Of a stretch of DNA of 64,000 nucleotides, positions 8,359-17,778 are shown in pieces. The translations under genes and the position numbers were made by a program. Under the pieces are notes generated by a model, which worked only from the letters and a program-made list of their open reading frames with translations, did no database searches and was not told where the DNA came from. How positions within the stretch are numbered: the first letter of the stretch is position 1; each line of letters begins with the position of its first letter. The stretch spans positions 248,001 to 312,000 of the forward strand of contig NZ_JAPEHV010000003.1 of the NCBI RefSeq assembly GCF_028823665.1. The letters are read 5' to 3'. This stretch comes from Microbacterium sp. C7(2022) (lineage in GTDB: Bacteria; Actinomycetota; Actinomycetes; Actinomycetales; Microbacteriaceae).

Positions 8359-10113
8359 ATGACCGACTCCTCCTCGAGCGCGCCCACGAGCGCGCCGACC
8401 GCCGCCCCCACGATGTCGCACCGCGCGGTGCTCCAGGCGCTCACGGGCCTCCTGCTCGGCATGTTCGTGTCGATGCTGGCGTCGACCGTCGTCTCGACCT
8501 CGCTGCCCGTGATCATCCACGATCTCGAGGGCGACCAGTCCGCGTTCACGTGGGTCGTCACCGCAACCCTGCTGACCACCGCGATCTCGACGCCCATCTG
8601 GGGCAAGCTCGCCGACCTGTTCAACCGCAAGCTGCTCATCCAGCTCGCGATCGCGATCTTCGTCCTCGCGACGGCGGCAGCCGGGTTCTCGCAGAACCCC
8701 GAGACCCTCATCGCCTTCCGCGCCGTGCAGGGCATCGGCGCCGGCGGGCTCGCCGCGCTCAGCCAGGTGATCATGGCCGACATCATCAGCCCGCGCGAGC
8801 GCGGCCGCTACATGGGCCTGTTCGGCGCCGTGATGGCCGTCGCGACGATCGGCGGACCGCTGCTCGGCGGCGTCATCACCGACACGCTCGGCTGGCGGTG
8901 GAACTTCTTCGTCGCCCTTCCCGTCGCCGTCGCCGCACTCATCATCCAGCAGCGCACTCTGCATCTGCCGGCTCGCCCGAAGCAAAAGGTGCGGATCGAC
9001 TACCTCGGTATCGTGCTGCTCTCGGCATCCGTCTCTCTTCTTCTCATCTGGATCACTAACGCCGGTAGCAGCTACGACTGGTGGAGCACAGAAACCGTCT
9101 TGATGGTCGGCGGCGCACTCCTCGGGGTGATCCTGTTCGTGATCACCGAGCTGCGCACCTCGGAACCGCTGATCCCGTTGACGATGTTCCGCGACCGCAC
9201 GTTCACGCTGTCGGTGCTGGCGTCAATCGCCACTGGGATCGCGATGTTCGGCTCGTCGGTCTTCCTCAGCCAGTACATGCAAATGGCACGCGGCGCGACG
9301 CCGACCGAGGCGGGTCTCATGACGATCCCGATGATGGCCGGCCTACTCATCGCATCGACGGTTGTCGGCGGCTTGATCACGAAGCACGGCGTCTGGAAGC
9401 CGTATCTCATCGGCGGCAGCATTCTGCTGATCGCGGGTTCGTCGCTGCTGTCGACGATCCACTACGACACCAACTTCGTACTGGTCTCGCTCTACATGTT
9501 CCTGCTGGGCGCGGGCGTCGGCTCGACCATGCAGAATCTCGTCCTCGTCGTGCAGAACACCGCGAAGCCGACCGAGATGGGCGTGGCCAGCTCGGGCGTG
9601 GCGTTCTTCCGCAGCCTCGGCGGCACGATCGGCGTCTCGGTCATGGGTGCCGCCCTCGCGACCTCGGCGACGAATCTGATGTCGGATGCCAAGGCCGACA
9701 TCGGCGCGGCGATCGCCGCACTCGGCGAGAAGGGCGCCGCGATCGCCGAGCAGTTCGCCTCGGGTGCAATTCCCCAGGTGTCAGAGCTTCCCGACGGCAT
9801 CCGCGTCATCATCGAGGACATCTACGCGCAAGCGATCGCCCATTCGTTCCTGATCGGCGTGCCGTTCGCAGTGATGAGCCTGGTCGCGATCATCTTCTTG
9901 CCGAACAAGCCGCTGACGCGCATGACCACCAGCGAGCGCATCGCCGCGAGCGAGGCTGATCTCGCCACGGTCACGACGGCGGGGGGCATGGATGCCCTCG
10001 CGGCAACGGGCCCGGCCACTGCAACGGGTACCGAGGTCGCCGATGAGATGGGTTCGGATGCCGCACCCTCGGCATCCGATTCGGCTCACGCATCGCGTCG
10101 AAGCCGCCGCTAG
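8359..10113 (+). CDS. MFS drug exporter, DHA2 (EmrB/QacA) family
   Basis: This 584-residue protein has about 14 hydrophobic helices, the length and pattern of DHA2 proton-driven drug exporters. Motif A appears as GKLADLFNRKLLIQ after helix 2, and motif C as GGPLLGGVITDTLGWRW in helix 5. The start chosen is the ATG with GAAGGA four bases upstream; a TTG 54 bases earlier lies inside an operator and is less likely. The C-terminal tail of roughly 80 residues is rich in Ala, Thr and Ser. It forms an operon with the MarR gene 11 bases downstream and should be induced by a ligand of that regulator. The exported compound is unknown. Confidence 0.9.
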   Translation: MTDSSSSAPTSAPTAAPTMSHRAVLQALTGLLLGMFVSMLASTVVSTSLPVIIHDLEGDQSAFTWVVTATLLTTAISTPIWGKLADLFNRKLLIQLAIAIFVLATAAAGFSQNPETLIAFRAVQGIGAGGLAALSQVIMADIISPRERGRYMGLFGAVMAVATIGGPLLGGVITDTLGWRWNFFVALPVAVAALIIQQRTLHLPARPKQKVRIDYLGIVLLSASVSLLLIWITNAGSSYDWWSTETVLMVGGALLGVILFVITELRTSEPLIPLTMFRDRTFTLSVLASIATGIAMFGSSVFLSQYMQMARGATPTEAGLMTIPMMAGLLIASTVVGGLITKHGVWKPYLIGGSILLIAGSSLLSTIHYDTNFVLVSLYMFLLGAGVGSTMQNLVLVVQNTAKPTEMGVASSGVAFFRSLGGTIGVSVMGAALATSATNLMSDAKADIGAAIAALGEKGAAIAEQFASGAIPQVSELPDGIRVIIEDIYAQAIAHSFLIGVPFAVMSLVAIIFLPNKPLTRMTTSERIAASEADLATVTTAGGMDALAATGPATATGTEVADEMGSDAAPSASDSAHASRRSRR

Positions 10114-10124
10114 GGTCGATCCTG

Positions 10125-10583
10125 ATGACCGACGACGACACCCGGCAGGCGCGGACCGATGCGGTGCGCGCCCTCGAGGGCGAGTTCAGTGCCCTGATCA
10201 CACATTTCCGACGCCTGATCAGCGAGAATGCCACGCGGGTGAGCCCGGGAATGCTGCCCGGCGTCTACAAGGTGTTCACCACGATCGTGCGACGCGAGAA
10301 TGTGACCTTGTCGGGTCTTGCCGACGAGTTGATCGCCGACAAGGGACAGGTCAGCCGCGCCGTTCGAGAACTCGAATCTTTGGGCCTGATCGCCCGCACC
10401 CCCGATCCCGACGACGGACGCTCGAGCATCCTTTCCCCCACTCCGCTGGGGCTCGAGCGATTGGCCGCCGCGCGCGCTCCACAAGAAGGCGCCCTCCTGA
10501 ACGCACTCGACGACTGGTCGGTGGACGACATCCGCAATCTCTCGCGCATGCTGCGCGCGCTCGGGACCGGAGCAACCCCGTAA
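10125..10583 (+). CDS. MarR-family transcriptional regulator
   Basis: This 152-residue protein has a winged helix-turn-helix: VTLSGLADELIADKGQVSRAVRELESLGLIARTPDPDDGR carries the recognition helix and the wing with the DxRS/DGR turn typical of MarR. Long helices at both ends would form the dimer. It sits 11 bases after the exporter gene and the promoter of that operon carries three matching palindromes, so it very probably represses its own operon and is released by a small aromatic or toxic ligand. Confidence 0.92.
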   Translation: MTDDDTRQARTDAVRALEGEFSALITHFRRLISENATRVSPGMLPGVYKVFTTIVRRENVTLSGLADELIADKGQVSRAVRELESLGLIARTPDPDDGRSSILSPTPLGLERLAAARAPQEGALLNALDDWSVDDIRNLSRMLRALGTGATP

Positions 10584-10713
10584 CGGCAACTTCACGAGCA
10601 CCTTCCTCGCAATGTCTCGATTGCGTAACACGCCTGAGACATTGACCCGCTTGACTGAAGCCATCGACGTCACGGGTGCCGTCGTGGATGAGGGTACCCG
10701 CGAAAGGAGCACC

Positions 10714-11745
10714 ATGAGAGCGCGGACTCTGCGGAGCGCGACCGGCACGCAGCACGATCTGGCACCCGTCGGGGATCCGCCCGAGGACATGCGAGCCGTC
10801 CTGCTCGACGCCACTGGAGGCCCCGAGGCCCTTCGCCTGGGCACCGTACCGGTGCCGACGCCGGTGATCAGTGAACTTCTCGTTCGCGTGCACGCCGCGG
10901 GAGTCAACCCCATCGATGCGAAAACCCGCGCGGGCGCTGGCGTGTCCGGGGCCATCGCCGATTTCCCGTCGACCCTCGGCTTCGATTTCAGCGGCACTGT
11001 CGTGAAGGCTCCCTACGAGGCGCACCCCTTTCCACCCGGCACCCCGGTGTTCGGCATGGTTCCGTTCCCGCGCTCGGGCGGGTCGTATGCCGAGTACGCT
11101 GTCGTCCCCACAATGTCGGTCGCGCGCAAGCCACAGACGCTGTCGCACGTTGAAGCGGCCGGTGTTCCTCTCGCCGCTCTCACCGCATGGGGGTTGGTCG
11201 TCGAGACCGCTCACGCACACGAGGGCCAACGAATCCTGATCCACGCGGGTAGTGGCGGCGTGGGTCACTTCGCGGTGCAGTTCGCTGCCTACTTCGGCGC
11301 CCACGTGACGGTGACCGGGTCGGGGCGCAACGCCGCGTGGCTGCGCGAACTCGGGGCATCCGTCGTCATCGACTACACGACAACGCGCTTCGAAGAGGTC
11401 GTGAGCGACGTTGACGTGGTGATCGACCTGGTCGGCAACGTCCAGGATCGCACCGGCTCGCGTTCCCTCGGTGTCGTGCGCCCCGGGGGTCTGTATGTTC
11501 TCGTCCCGACCGGTTCGTGGCCGGAATATGCGCAAGAGGCGGATGCCGCGGGAGTGCGCTCTACCAGCTTCAAAGTCACTCCCGACGGCGGCGCGTTGGC
11601 CACGATTGCGCGGCTGCTCGACTCTGGAGCCGTACAGGTCTATGTCGATCGCGTGTTCGACCTCGGCGAGGCGGCAGACGCGCACCGCGCCATCGAAGAG
11701 GGGCATACGCGAGGCAAGATCGTCCTGCGGGTCTCCGAGGGCTGA
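10714..11745 (+). CDS. Zinc-independent quinone oxidoreductase-like MDR dehydrogenase
   Basis: This 343-residue protein belongs to the medium-chain dehydrogenase/reductase superfamily: an N-terminal GroES-like domain (GVNPIDAKTR motif) and a nucleotide-binding domain with AGSGGVGHFAVQ. The cysteine set of the zinc-binding alcohol dehydrogenases is absent, as in NADPH:quinone oxidoreductases. The ATG was chosen because AAAGGAG stands four bases before it; the frame opens about 100 bases earlier without a ribosome site. It follows the MarR gene by 130 bases on the same strand and may be co-induced with the exporter to detoxify electrophiles, but this link is only by position. Confidence 0.85.
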   Translation: MRARTLRSATGTQHDLAPVGDPPEDMRAVLLDATGGPEALRLGTVPVPTPVISELLVRVHAAGVNPIDAKTRAGAGVSGAIADFPSTLGFDFSGTVVKAPYEAHPFPPGTPVFGMVPFPRSGGSYAEYAVVPTMSVARKPQTLSHVEAAGVPLAALTAWGLVVETAHAHEGQRILIHAGSGGVGHFAVQFAAYFGAHVTVTGSGRNAAWLRELGASVVIDYTTTRFEEVVSDVDVVIDLVGNVQDRTGSRSLGVVRPGGLYVLVPTGSWPEYAQEADAAGVRSTSFKVTPDGGALATIARLLDSGAVQVYVDRVFDLGEAADAHRAIEEGHTRGKIVLRVSEG

Positions 11746-11765
11746 CGCGGCGCGCGCCCGCCCGC

Positions 11766-12659
11766 TCAGCGCCGGAGCACGCGCCTTCCGGTATCAACGA
11801 TCTCGCTCGCGATTGCGTCAAGCAACGGCGAACTCAGGTTCCACTGCTGCCAGTGCAGCGGCACGTCCAACGGCCTGCCACCGAGCCGTATCAGCGCTCC
11901 CGATGCCAGCCCGGACGCGGACTGAAAGCTCGGTAGCATCGCCCACCCCATCCCGGCGAGCACCGCGGCGGCAAAGTCCTGGGATGCGGGCACATAGTGC
12001 CGCGGGGGCGAGACAGTGACGCTCCCGTACGCGCGTAGCCAGTCGTTTTGAAGTTCGTCGCGCCGATCGAAGTCCACGACAGGCGCACGACCGAGGGCAT
12101 GCGCGTCAACACCGTCGCCAAACCACCGCGCCGCGAACCCCGGAGTCGCGACCGCCTCGTAGCGCATCGCACCCAACGGGCTTACTCGGCATCCGCCGAC
12201 GGCCCGCGTCTGCGATGTCACCGCTCCGATCACCGTTCCCGATTCCAGGAGCTCTGCGGTGAAGCCCTGATCGTCTCGGTGCAGGTCGAAGACGACAGGA
12301 TGCTGTTCACTCAGCCGCGCGAGCGGTTCGACAAACCATGTGGCCAACGAGTCTGCGTTGACCGCCAACGGCACGCGGGCGCGCACCGCATCCCCGTCAT
12401 CCATCCCCAGTTCGGTCAACGTGTCGTGAGCGAGCGTGGCCGCCTGACGCGCGAATCGCAACACCGCGGCGCCCGCTTCGGTCGGCCGGATGGGCTTGGA
12501 TCGCACCAGGAGGACCCGCCCGAGCCGGCCCTCCAGCGCCTTGATGCGTTGGCTGACGGCCGACGGCGTGATATGCAACCGGCGCGCGGCCGCCTCGAAG
12601 GTGCCCTCGTCCACGGCGGCGGCGAGTGTCTCGGCCAAGTCGAGCGGGATTTCGTTCAT
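11766..12659 (-). CDS. lysG: LysR-family regulator, LysG/ArgP type
   Basis: This 297-residue regulator has the LysR helix-turn-helix (ETLAAAVDEGTFEAAARRLHITPSAVSQRIKALE, near residues 9-42) and a C-terminal effector domain. ArgP/LysG proteins activate a lysine/arginine exporter when basic amino acids accumulate. The divergent neighbour is a LysE exporter, the same arrangement as lysG-lysE of Corynebacterium, which is the main basis for the symbol. A short palindrome AAGGTGACCTT overlaps its own ribosome site, suggesting autoregulation. Confidence 0.88.
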   Translation of the reverse strand: MNEIPLDLAETLAAAVDEGTFEAAARRLHITPSAVSQRIKALEGRLGRVLLVRSKPIRPTEAGAAVLRFARQAATLAHDTLTELGMDDGDAVRARVPLAVNADSLATWFVEPLARLSEQHPVVFDLHRDDQGFTAELLESGTVIGAVTSQTRAVGGCRVSPLGAMRYEAVATPGFAARWFGDGVDAHALGRAPVVDFDRRDELQNDWLRAYGSVTVSPPRHYVPASQDFAAAVLAGMGWAMLPSFQSASGLASGALIRLGGRPLDVPLHWQQWNLSSPLLDAIASEIVDTGRRVLRR

Positions 12660-12727
12660 AAGGTGACCTTATGTTGCATCAGAATCCTTAGCTGGATTGT
12701 AGAGAAATGCGAGCGTAGCGTCTTCTT
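12660..12727. promoter_or_regulatory. lysG-lysE divergent control region
   Basis: The 68-base gap holds AAGGTGACCTT (12660-12670) and AATCC-N6-GGATT (12683-12698), both inverted repeats suited to a LysR-type dimer. TAGCGT at 12716-12721 stands six bases before the lysE GTG, so lysE is probably leaderless. Confidence 0.5.
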
Positions 12728-13384
12728 GTGCTCACCACTCTGCTTGCCGGTTTCGGACTCGGCCTCTCCCTGATCGTCGCCATCGGCGCGCAGAACCTTT
12801 TCGTCCTCCGGCAGGGGCTGCGCAAGCAATACGTCTTCCTGGTCGCCACGGTGTGCGCAGCATCCGACGCCGTCCTGATCGCGCTGGGCGTGTCAGGCAT
12901 CGGGCTCGTCCTGGACGCAGTGCCGTGGCTGGTTGACACAGTGCGCTGGGCCGGCGCGCTCTTCCTGTTCGGGTACGGCTTCCTCGCGGCTCGACGTGTG
13001 TGGAGTCCGTCAGGTGAAAGTCTCCAGCCCGCCCAGGCGGACGACGCCGGCACCACGCATGCGGCGCGTTCCGGCGGCGTCCGGACGGCGGCACGCACGC
13101 GCCTGATGCCGGTACTCGCGACGTGCCTCGCGCTCACCTGGCTGAACCCGCATGTCTACCTCGACACCGTGTTTTTGCTCGGCACCGTGGCGAACACGCA
13201 CGATGCGAAGTGGGTGTTCGCAGCCGGCGCGATGCTCGGCAGCGTGGTGTGGTTCTTCGGACTTGCGATCGGGGCACGCTACCTCAGCCGATGGTTGTCG
13301 ACCCCCCGCGCCTGGCGCATCCTCGACGGCGTGATCGCCGTCGTCATGATCGCGCTGGGTATCAGCCTCATCTGGCCCCATTGA
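12728..13384 (+). CDS. lysE: L-lysine/L-arginine exporter, LysE family
   Basis: This 218-residue membrane protein starts with the family signature GLGLSLIVAIGAQNLFVLRQGL and carries the later TWLNPHVYLDTVFLLG segment, both diagnostic for LysE. About six hydrophobic segments are present, with a variable loop near residues 95-125. It exports surplus basic amino acids, for example after peptide uptake. There is no ribosome site before the GTG, and a -10-like box just upstream suggests a leaderless transcript. Expression should depend on the divergent LysG-type activator. Confidence 0.92.
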   Translation: MLTTLLAGFGLGLSLIVAIGAQNLFVLRQGLRKQYVFLVATVCAASDAVLIALGVSGIGLVLDAVPWLVDTVRWAGALFLFGYGFLAARRVWSPSGESLQPAQADDAGTTHAARSGGVRTAARTRLMPVLATCLALTWLNPHVYLDTVFLLGTVANTHDAKWVFAAGAMLGSVVWFFGLAIGARYLSRWLSTPRAWRILDGVIAVVMIALGISLIWPH

Positions 13385-13408
13385 CGCTTCCGCCCCCCAG
13401 CAACAGAC

Positions 13409-13439
13409 GAAGGGCCCCACCTTGCGGTGAGGCCCTTCG
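13409..13439. terminator. Bidirectional terminator between lysE and rplA
   Basis: The arms CGAAGGGCC and GGCCCTTCG enclose a second pairing CACC/GGTG with a short loop. It lies in the 67-base convergent gap and can serve both genes. Confidence 0.8.
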
Positions 13440-13451
13440 GATGAGTCAGAC

Positions 13452-14141
13452 TCAGATAGCGCTGACGTCCAGCGGGATGCCGGGGCCGAACGTGGTCGAC
13501 ACCGCACCCTTCTGGATGTAACGGCCCTTCGAGCTCGACGGCTTCAGACGCACGATCTCTTCGAGCGCTGCGGCGAGGTTCTCGTCGAGCTGCTCAGCCG
13601 AGAACGAGGCCTTGCCGACGACGAAGTGCACGTTGGCGTGCTTGTCGACGCGGAACTCGATCTTTCCGCCCTTGATCTCCTCGACGGCCTTGGCCGGGTT
13701 GGGGGTCACGGTGCCGGTCTTCGGGTTCGGCATGAGGCCGCGGGGTCCGAGGACCTTACCGAGGCGACCGACCTGGCCCATGAGCTCGGGGGTCGAGACG
13801 GCTGCGTCGAACGCGGTGTAACCGCCGGCAACCTTCTCGATGAGCTCGGCGCCACCGACCTCGTCAGCGCCTGCGGCGATGGCGGCCTCAGCGGCCGGGC
13901 CCGTCGCGAAGACGATGACACGGGCGGTCTTACCGGTGCCGTGCGGGAGGATGACGGTGCCGCGCACCATCTGGTCGGCCTTACGAGGGTCGACGGCGAG
14001 CTTCAGCGCGACCTCGACGGTCGAGTCGAACTTCGCCGAACCGGTCTCCTTCGCCAGAGCGACGGCCTCGGTGGGCGTGTAGAACTTGTCTGCCTCGATC
14101 TTGGCAGCAGCGGCCTTGAATGCCTTGGACTTGGTAGCCAT
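13452..14141 (-). CDS. rplA: 50S ribosomal protein L1
   Basis: This 229-residue protein has the L1 pattern, including [20 protein letters not shown] near residue 38 and the [15 protein letters not shown] signature in the second half. L1 binds 23S rRNA at the L1 stalk and in many bacteria represses its own rplK-rplA message. GGGGAAG precedes the ATG by about eight bases. It follows rplK by 14 bases and ends at a terminator shared with lysE. In related genomes rplJ-rplL often lies close by; here 6.3 kb of unrelated genes separate them. Confidence 0.98.
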   Translation of the reverse strand: MATKSKAFKAAAAKIEADKFYTPTEAVALAKETGSAKFDSTVEVALKLAVDPRKADQMVRGTVILPHGTGKTARVIVFATGPAAEAAIAAGADEVGGAELIEKVAGGYTAFDAAVSTPELMGQVGRLGKVLGPRGLMPNPKTGTVTPNPAKAVEEIKGGKIEFRVDKHANVHFVVGKASFSAEQLDENLAAALEEIVRLKPSSSKGRYIQKGAVSTTFGPGIPLDVSAI

Positions 14142-14155
14142 GTTTATTCTTCCCC

Positions 14156-14587
14156 TCAGTCCTCAACCGTGATGCCCATGGAACGGGCGGTGCCGGCGAT
14201 GATCTTCGAGGCGGCCTCGATGTCGTTCGCGTTCAGGTCGGGCTGCTTAGCCTCGGCGATCTGACGCACCTGCTCCTTGGTGAGCTTGCCCACCTTGACC
14301 GTGTGCGGCGTCGACGAACCCTTCTGGAGGCCAGCGGCCTTCTTGATGAGTTCCGCTGCCGGCGGGGTCTTGAGGATGAACGTGAAGCTGCGGTCCTCGT
14401 AGACGGTGATCTCTACGGGGATGACGTTGCCACGCTGCGACTCGGTCGCGGCGTTGTACGCCTTGCAGAACTCCATGATGTTGACGCCATGCTGACCGAG
14501 CGCGGGCCCGATCGGCGGCGCCGGGTTGGCTGCACCGGCGTTGATCTGAAGCTTGATCAGGCCGGTCACCTTCTTCTTCGGTGCCAT
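14156..14587 (-). CDS. rplK: 50S ribosomal protein L11
   Basis: The 143-residue product starts [20 protein letters not shown] and contains [22 protein letters not shown], the conserved N-terminal L11 region, and the C-terminal rRNA-binding domain ending [10 protein letters not shown]. The ATG preceded by GAAAGGA was chosen; a TTG five codons earlier would fall on that ribosome site. L11 forms the GTPase-associated centre with L10. It is followed by rplA in the same transcript and lies 100 bases after nusG. Confidence 0.98.
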   Translation of the reverse strand: MAPKKKVTGLIKLQINAGAANPAPPIGPALGQHGVNIMEFCKAYNAATESQRGNVIPVEITVYEDRSFTFILKTPPAAELIKKAAGLQKGSSTPHTVKVGKLTKEQVRQIAEAKQPDLNANDIEAASKIIAGTARSMGITVED

Positions 14588-14687
14588 TTCTTTTCCTTTC
14601 AACGAGCGGATGCCACGGCATCCGTTCTCCCGCGATTCCGGCCGTTCCGGATCGCGGTGTCTGTGGGCTCGATATCGAGCGGGTGAG
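14588..14687 (-). promoter_or_regulatory. nusG-rplK spacer with two hairpins
   Basis: The spacer contains CGGATGCC-AC-GGCATCCG (14607-14624) and a second stem built from CGCGAT/ATCGCG with inner CCGG pairs (about 14631-14657). They may terminate nusG transcription partly or form a leader for rplK-rplA; neither has a U-run on the minus strand. Confidence 0.45.
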
Positions 14688-15695
14688 TTAGAGCTTGGTG
14701 ACCTGGTCGAAGCTCAGCTCGACCGGGGTTTCGCGCTCGAAGAGCGAGACGAGGACAGTGAGCTTTCCACTCTCGGGCTTGATCTCGCTGATCGAGCCGG
14801 GCAGACCCGCGAACGAGCCTTCCTTGATGGTGATCGTCTCGCCGACCTCGAAGTCGACCTCGGCGGGGATGCTGCGCGCAACCGGCTGACCGCCCTTAGC
14901 CGCGGTGGACTTCGCCGGAGCCGCTTCCTTGACCTCGACGAGGCTCTGCAGCATGTTGAACGCTTCTTCGAACCGCAGCGGGGTGGGGTTGTGGGCATTG
15001 CCCACGAAGCCCGTGACGCCGGGGGTGTGGCGCACAACCGACCAGGTGTCTTCGTTGAGCTCCATGCGGACGAGCACGTAGCCGGGGATCCGGACGCGCG
15101 TGACCATCTTGCGCTGACCGTTCTTGATCTCGACGACGTCCTCCATCGGGACCTCGATCTGGTAGATGTCTTCCTCAACCTCGAGCGTCGACTTGCGCTG
15201 CTCGATGTTGGCCTTCACCTTGCGCTCGAAACCGGCGTAGGAGTGGATGACGTACCACTTGCCCGGAAGGCTGCGTAGTTCGGCGCGGAACGCCTCGTAC
15301 GGGTCTTCGTCGGATTCCTCTTCGTCGTCACCGTTGACATCGGGACCGTCGTACGGGGTGACCACGTCGGCGGCGGCGTCGGCCTTCTCGGCTGCCTCCT
15401 CGGCAGCCGACTCGGTGAGAACTTCAGCCGCAGCCTCGACCTCAGCGGTCTCATCGATGTTGAGAGCGTCGTTCACGATCGCGTCTGCCTCCGGGTCTGC
15501 CACTTCTACGTCATCCATTTCAGAATCGTCTTCGTCGTCGCCGTCCTCGTCCACGACGTGAATCGCGGCGTGCTCGGCGGACGTGCTCGAGAGCTCTTCG
15601 CTCGCGAGGACGTTGCCCTCCTGGGCTTCGTCGTCCTCGGAGGACTGCTCAGCGGCCGTCGCCCAGTCGGCGTCGTCGACATATCTTTCAGACAC
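14688..15695 (-). CDS. nusG: Transcription termination/antitermination factor NusG
   Basis: At 335 residues this NusG is almost twice the size of the E. coli protein. The NGN domain begins near residue 144 ([16 protein letters not shown]) and the KOW domain occupies the C-terminus ([18 protein letters not shown]). The first 140 residues are dominated by Asp, Glu and Ala, with no obvious fold; such acidic extensions occur in actinobacterial NusG. NusG couples RNA polymerase to ribosomes or Rho. The start is a GTG with GGAAGAGA upstream. It lies 81 bases after secE and before rplK-rplA, the conserved order. Confidence 0.96.
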   Translation of the reverse strand: MSERYVDDADWATAAEQSSEDDEAQEGNVLASEELSSTSAEHAAIHVVDEDGDDEDDSEMDDVEVADPEADAIVNDALNIDETAEVEAAAEVLTESAAEEAAEKADAAADVVTPYDGPDVNGDDEEESDEDPYEAFRAELRSLPGKWYVIHSYAGFERKVKANIEQRKSTLEVEEDIYQIEVPMEDVVEIKNGQRKMVTRVRIPGYVLVRMELNEDTWSVVRHTPGVTGFVGNAHNPTPLRFEEAFNMLQSLVEVKEAAPAKSTAAKGGQPVARSIPAEVDFEVGETITIKEGSFAGLPGSISEIKPESGKLTVLVSLFERETPVELSFDQVTKL

Positions 15696-15776
15696 TTGCG
15701 ATTCTCTTCCGTATTCGTCGCGGGGATTCTTCCCTCCGCGTCGCCCCCGGTTGCCTCAGGGACGGATTCCGATGGA

Positions 15777-16049
15777 TCAGGTGGGACCGACGCCGAAGAC
15801 GTACTGCGCAAGCAGAACGAACAACACGTCGAGGCCGTAGACGATCGCCATCATGACCACGACGAAGCCGAGAACGACCAGGGTGTACTTGATGAGCTCT
15901 TGGCGCGTCGGCGTGACGACCTTGCGGAGTTCTGCGAACACCTGACGAATGAACAGGGCGATACGAGCGAAGACATTCATCTTCTTCTCTCGCGTGCCGC
16001 CTGCAGCGACGACCTCGCCGTTCGGCTCGTCCTGAACCATCGATGTCAC
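15777..16049 (-). CDS. secE: Preprotein translocase subunit SecE
   Basis: This 90-residue protein has a short hydrophilic N-terminus, the conserved FAELRKVVTPTRQELIKYT amphipathic segment and one membrane helix near residues 57-80. It stabilises SecY in the translocon. The GTG start was preferred over the ATG three codons later because GGAAGG lies seven bases before the GTG. tRNA-Trp lies 90 bases upstream and nusG downstream, the order usual in bacteria. Confidence 0.97.
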   Translation of the reverse strand: MTSMVQDEPNGEVVAAGGTREKKMNVFARIALFIRQVFAELRKVVTPTRQELIKYTLVVLGFVVVMMAIVYGLDVLFVLLAQYVFGVGPT

Positions 16050-16138
16050 CTGATTACCTTCCGCGCCCGGCGGGGCCGGAGCGCTGTGTTGTCACCCACT
16101 GTGCTGTGACACGTACTGTCAACATTCGCGCTGACGCG

Positions 16139-16211
<73 letters not shown>

Positions 16212-16331
16212 AGAGGCCTCAAGGGCCTCAGGTTCTGCAGTCTTCTGCCGCGTCCATCAAGGGGAAGGAATCCTGCCCAGTGCCGGGCACGGCGAAAGAA
16301 TGCAGATTTCTACTGCACGCTCCAGTGTACG

Positions 16332-16371
16332 GCATGCCTCCGCACCCCGCGAACCGAGGGCGGAGGCATGC
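16332..16371 (-). terminator. Terminator of the putrescine/GABA operon
   Basis: Perfect 12-base arms GCATGCCTCCGC and GCGGAGGCATGC flank a 16-base loop, five bases beyond the dehydrogenase stop. It separates the operon from tRNA-Trp. Confidence 0.75.
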
Positions 16372-16376
16372 ACGCA

Positions 16377-17738
16377 TCACACGGCTGTGCGAATGAGCTT
16401 TTTGTTCACGAACTCGTCGGCGGCGAGCAGACCCATCTCACGCGACGTGCCCGAACGCTTGACGCCACCGAACGGCAGCGCGGGCTCGTCGGCCAGCACG
16501 CAGTTGATGTAGACCATGCCGGCGTCGATCTGGTCGGCAATGCGCGCGGCCTGCTCGGCGTCAGTGGTGAACACGTACGATCCGAGACCGAAGGCGGTGT
16601 CGTTCGCAAGCTCTACGGCCTCCTGTTCGTTCGAGACCTTGTAGATGACACCCACCGGTCCGAAGAACTCCTCCTTGTAGGCGTCCATGGCCGGGGTGAC
16701 ATCGGTGAGCACGGTGCCTGGGTAGAACGCGCCGTCGCGCACTCCCCCGGCCACGAGCGTGGCGCCCTGGGCGACCGCACGGTCGACCTGGTCGGCCAGA
16801 CGTTCGGCGGCGGCCAGCGACGACAGCGGGCCGAGAACGGTGTCTTCGGCGAACGGGTCGCCCACCTTCGCACTGGTCATCGCGGCGGTGAACTTCTCAA
16901 CGAACGCGTCGTACAGGTCGTCGATGATGATGAAGCGCTTCGCAGCGTTGCAGGACTGGCCGGTGTTGTCCAGTCGTGCATCGATGGCCGCCTGCACGGC
17001 AGCGTCGAGGTCATCCGTCGACAACAGGATGAAGGGGTCAGAGCCGCCCAATTCGAGCGCGACCTTCTTCAAGTGGCGCCCGGCAAGCTCTGCGACGGCG
17101 GATCCCGCGCGTTCGGAACCGGTCACCGAAACGCCCTGCACGCGGCGGTCCGCGATTACCGTTGCGGCCTGCTCGTTGGTCGCGTAGATGTTCACGTAGA
17201 CGCCCTCGAGCCCGGCATCGTTGTAGATCTTCTCGATGGCGGCGGCCGACTCGGGGCACTGCGGAGCGTGCTTGAGCAGGATGCTGTTGCCCACCACCAC
17301 GTTGGGCGCGGCGAAACGTGCCACCTGGTAGTAGGGGAAGTTCCACGGCATGATCCCCAGCAGCACGCCGATCGGCGAGCGGCGGATCACCGCGTCACCC
17401 TCACCGTCGATCTCCAACGGCGAGTCGCCCGTGATCTTATCGGCGTGGTCGGCGTAGTACTCCGTGATGTCGGCAGCGAAGTCGACCTCACCGAGCGCGG
17501 CGTCGAGGGGCTTGCCCATCTCGCGCACGATGATCGCGGCGAGCTCGTCGCGGCGCTCGCGGTGCAGTTCGGCCACGCGGCGGATTGCTGCCGCCCGGTC
17601 TGCCACCGAGACGGTACGCCAGTTTCGGTAGGCGGCGTCGGCCGTGGCGATGGCCTGCTCCAAGCCTTCGTCGGTGATGGTCTCGACGGTTGACAGGGTC
17701 TCCCCCGTCGCGGGGTTGACGACGGCGTAGTCGGTCAT
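16377..17738 (-). CDS. gabD: NAD(P)-dependent succinate-semialdehyde dehydrogenase
   Basis: This 453-residue aldehyde dehydrogenase has PWNFP at 131-135, the catalytic Glu229 in LELGG and the catalytic Cys263 in NTGQSCNA. The length of about 455 residues fits the short NAD-linked SSADH group. It would oxidise succinic semialdehyde made by the GABA transaminase of the same operon to succinate; it could also oxidise 4-aminobutanal from putrescine oxidase, since no other aldehyde dehydrogenase is present here. It is the last gene of the operon, 40 bases after the permease, and ends at a strong hairpin. Confidence 0.9.
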   Translation of the reverse strand: MTDYAVVNPATGETLSTVETITDEGLEQAIATADAAYRNWRTVSVADRAAAIRRVAELHRERRDELAAIIVREMGKPLDAALGEVDFAADITEYYADHADKITGDSPLEIDGEGDAVIRRSPIGVLLGIMPWNFPYYQVARFAAPNVVVGNSILLKHAPQCPESAAAIEKIYNDAGLEGVYVNIYATNEQAATVIADRRVQGVSVTGSERAGSAVAELAGRHLKKVALELGGSDPFILLSTDDLDAAVQAAIDARLDNTGQSCNAAKRFIIIDDLYDAFVEKFTAAMTSAKVGDPFAEDTVLGPLSSLAAAERLADQVDRAVAQGATLVAGGVRDGAFYPGTVLTDVTPAMDAYKEEFFGPVGVIYKVSNEQEAVELANDTAFGLGSYVFTTDAEQAARIADQIDAGMVYINCVLADEPALPFGGVKRSGTSREMGLLAADEFVNKKLIRTAV

Positions 17739-17778
17739 GTGTGCTCTCCGTTCCAGAAGGGGTGGGTCAAGTCTGCCG

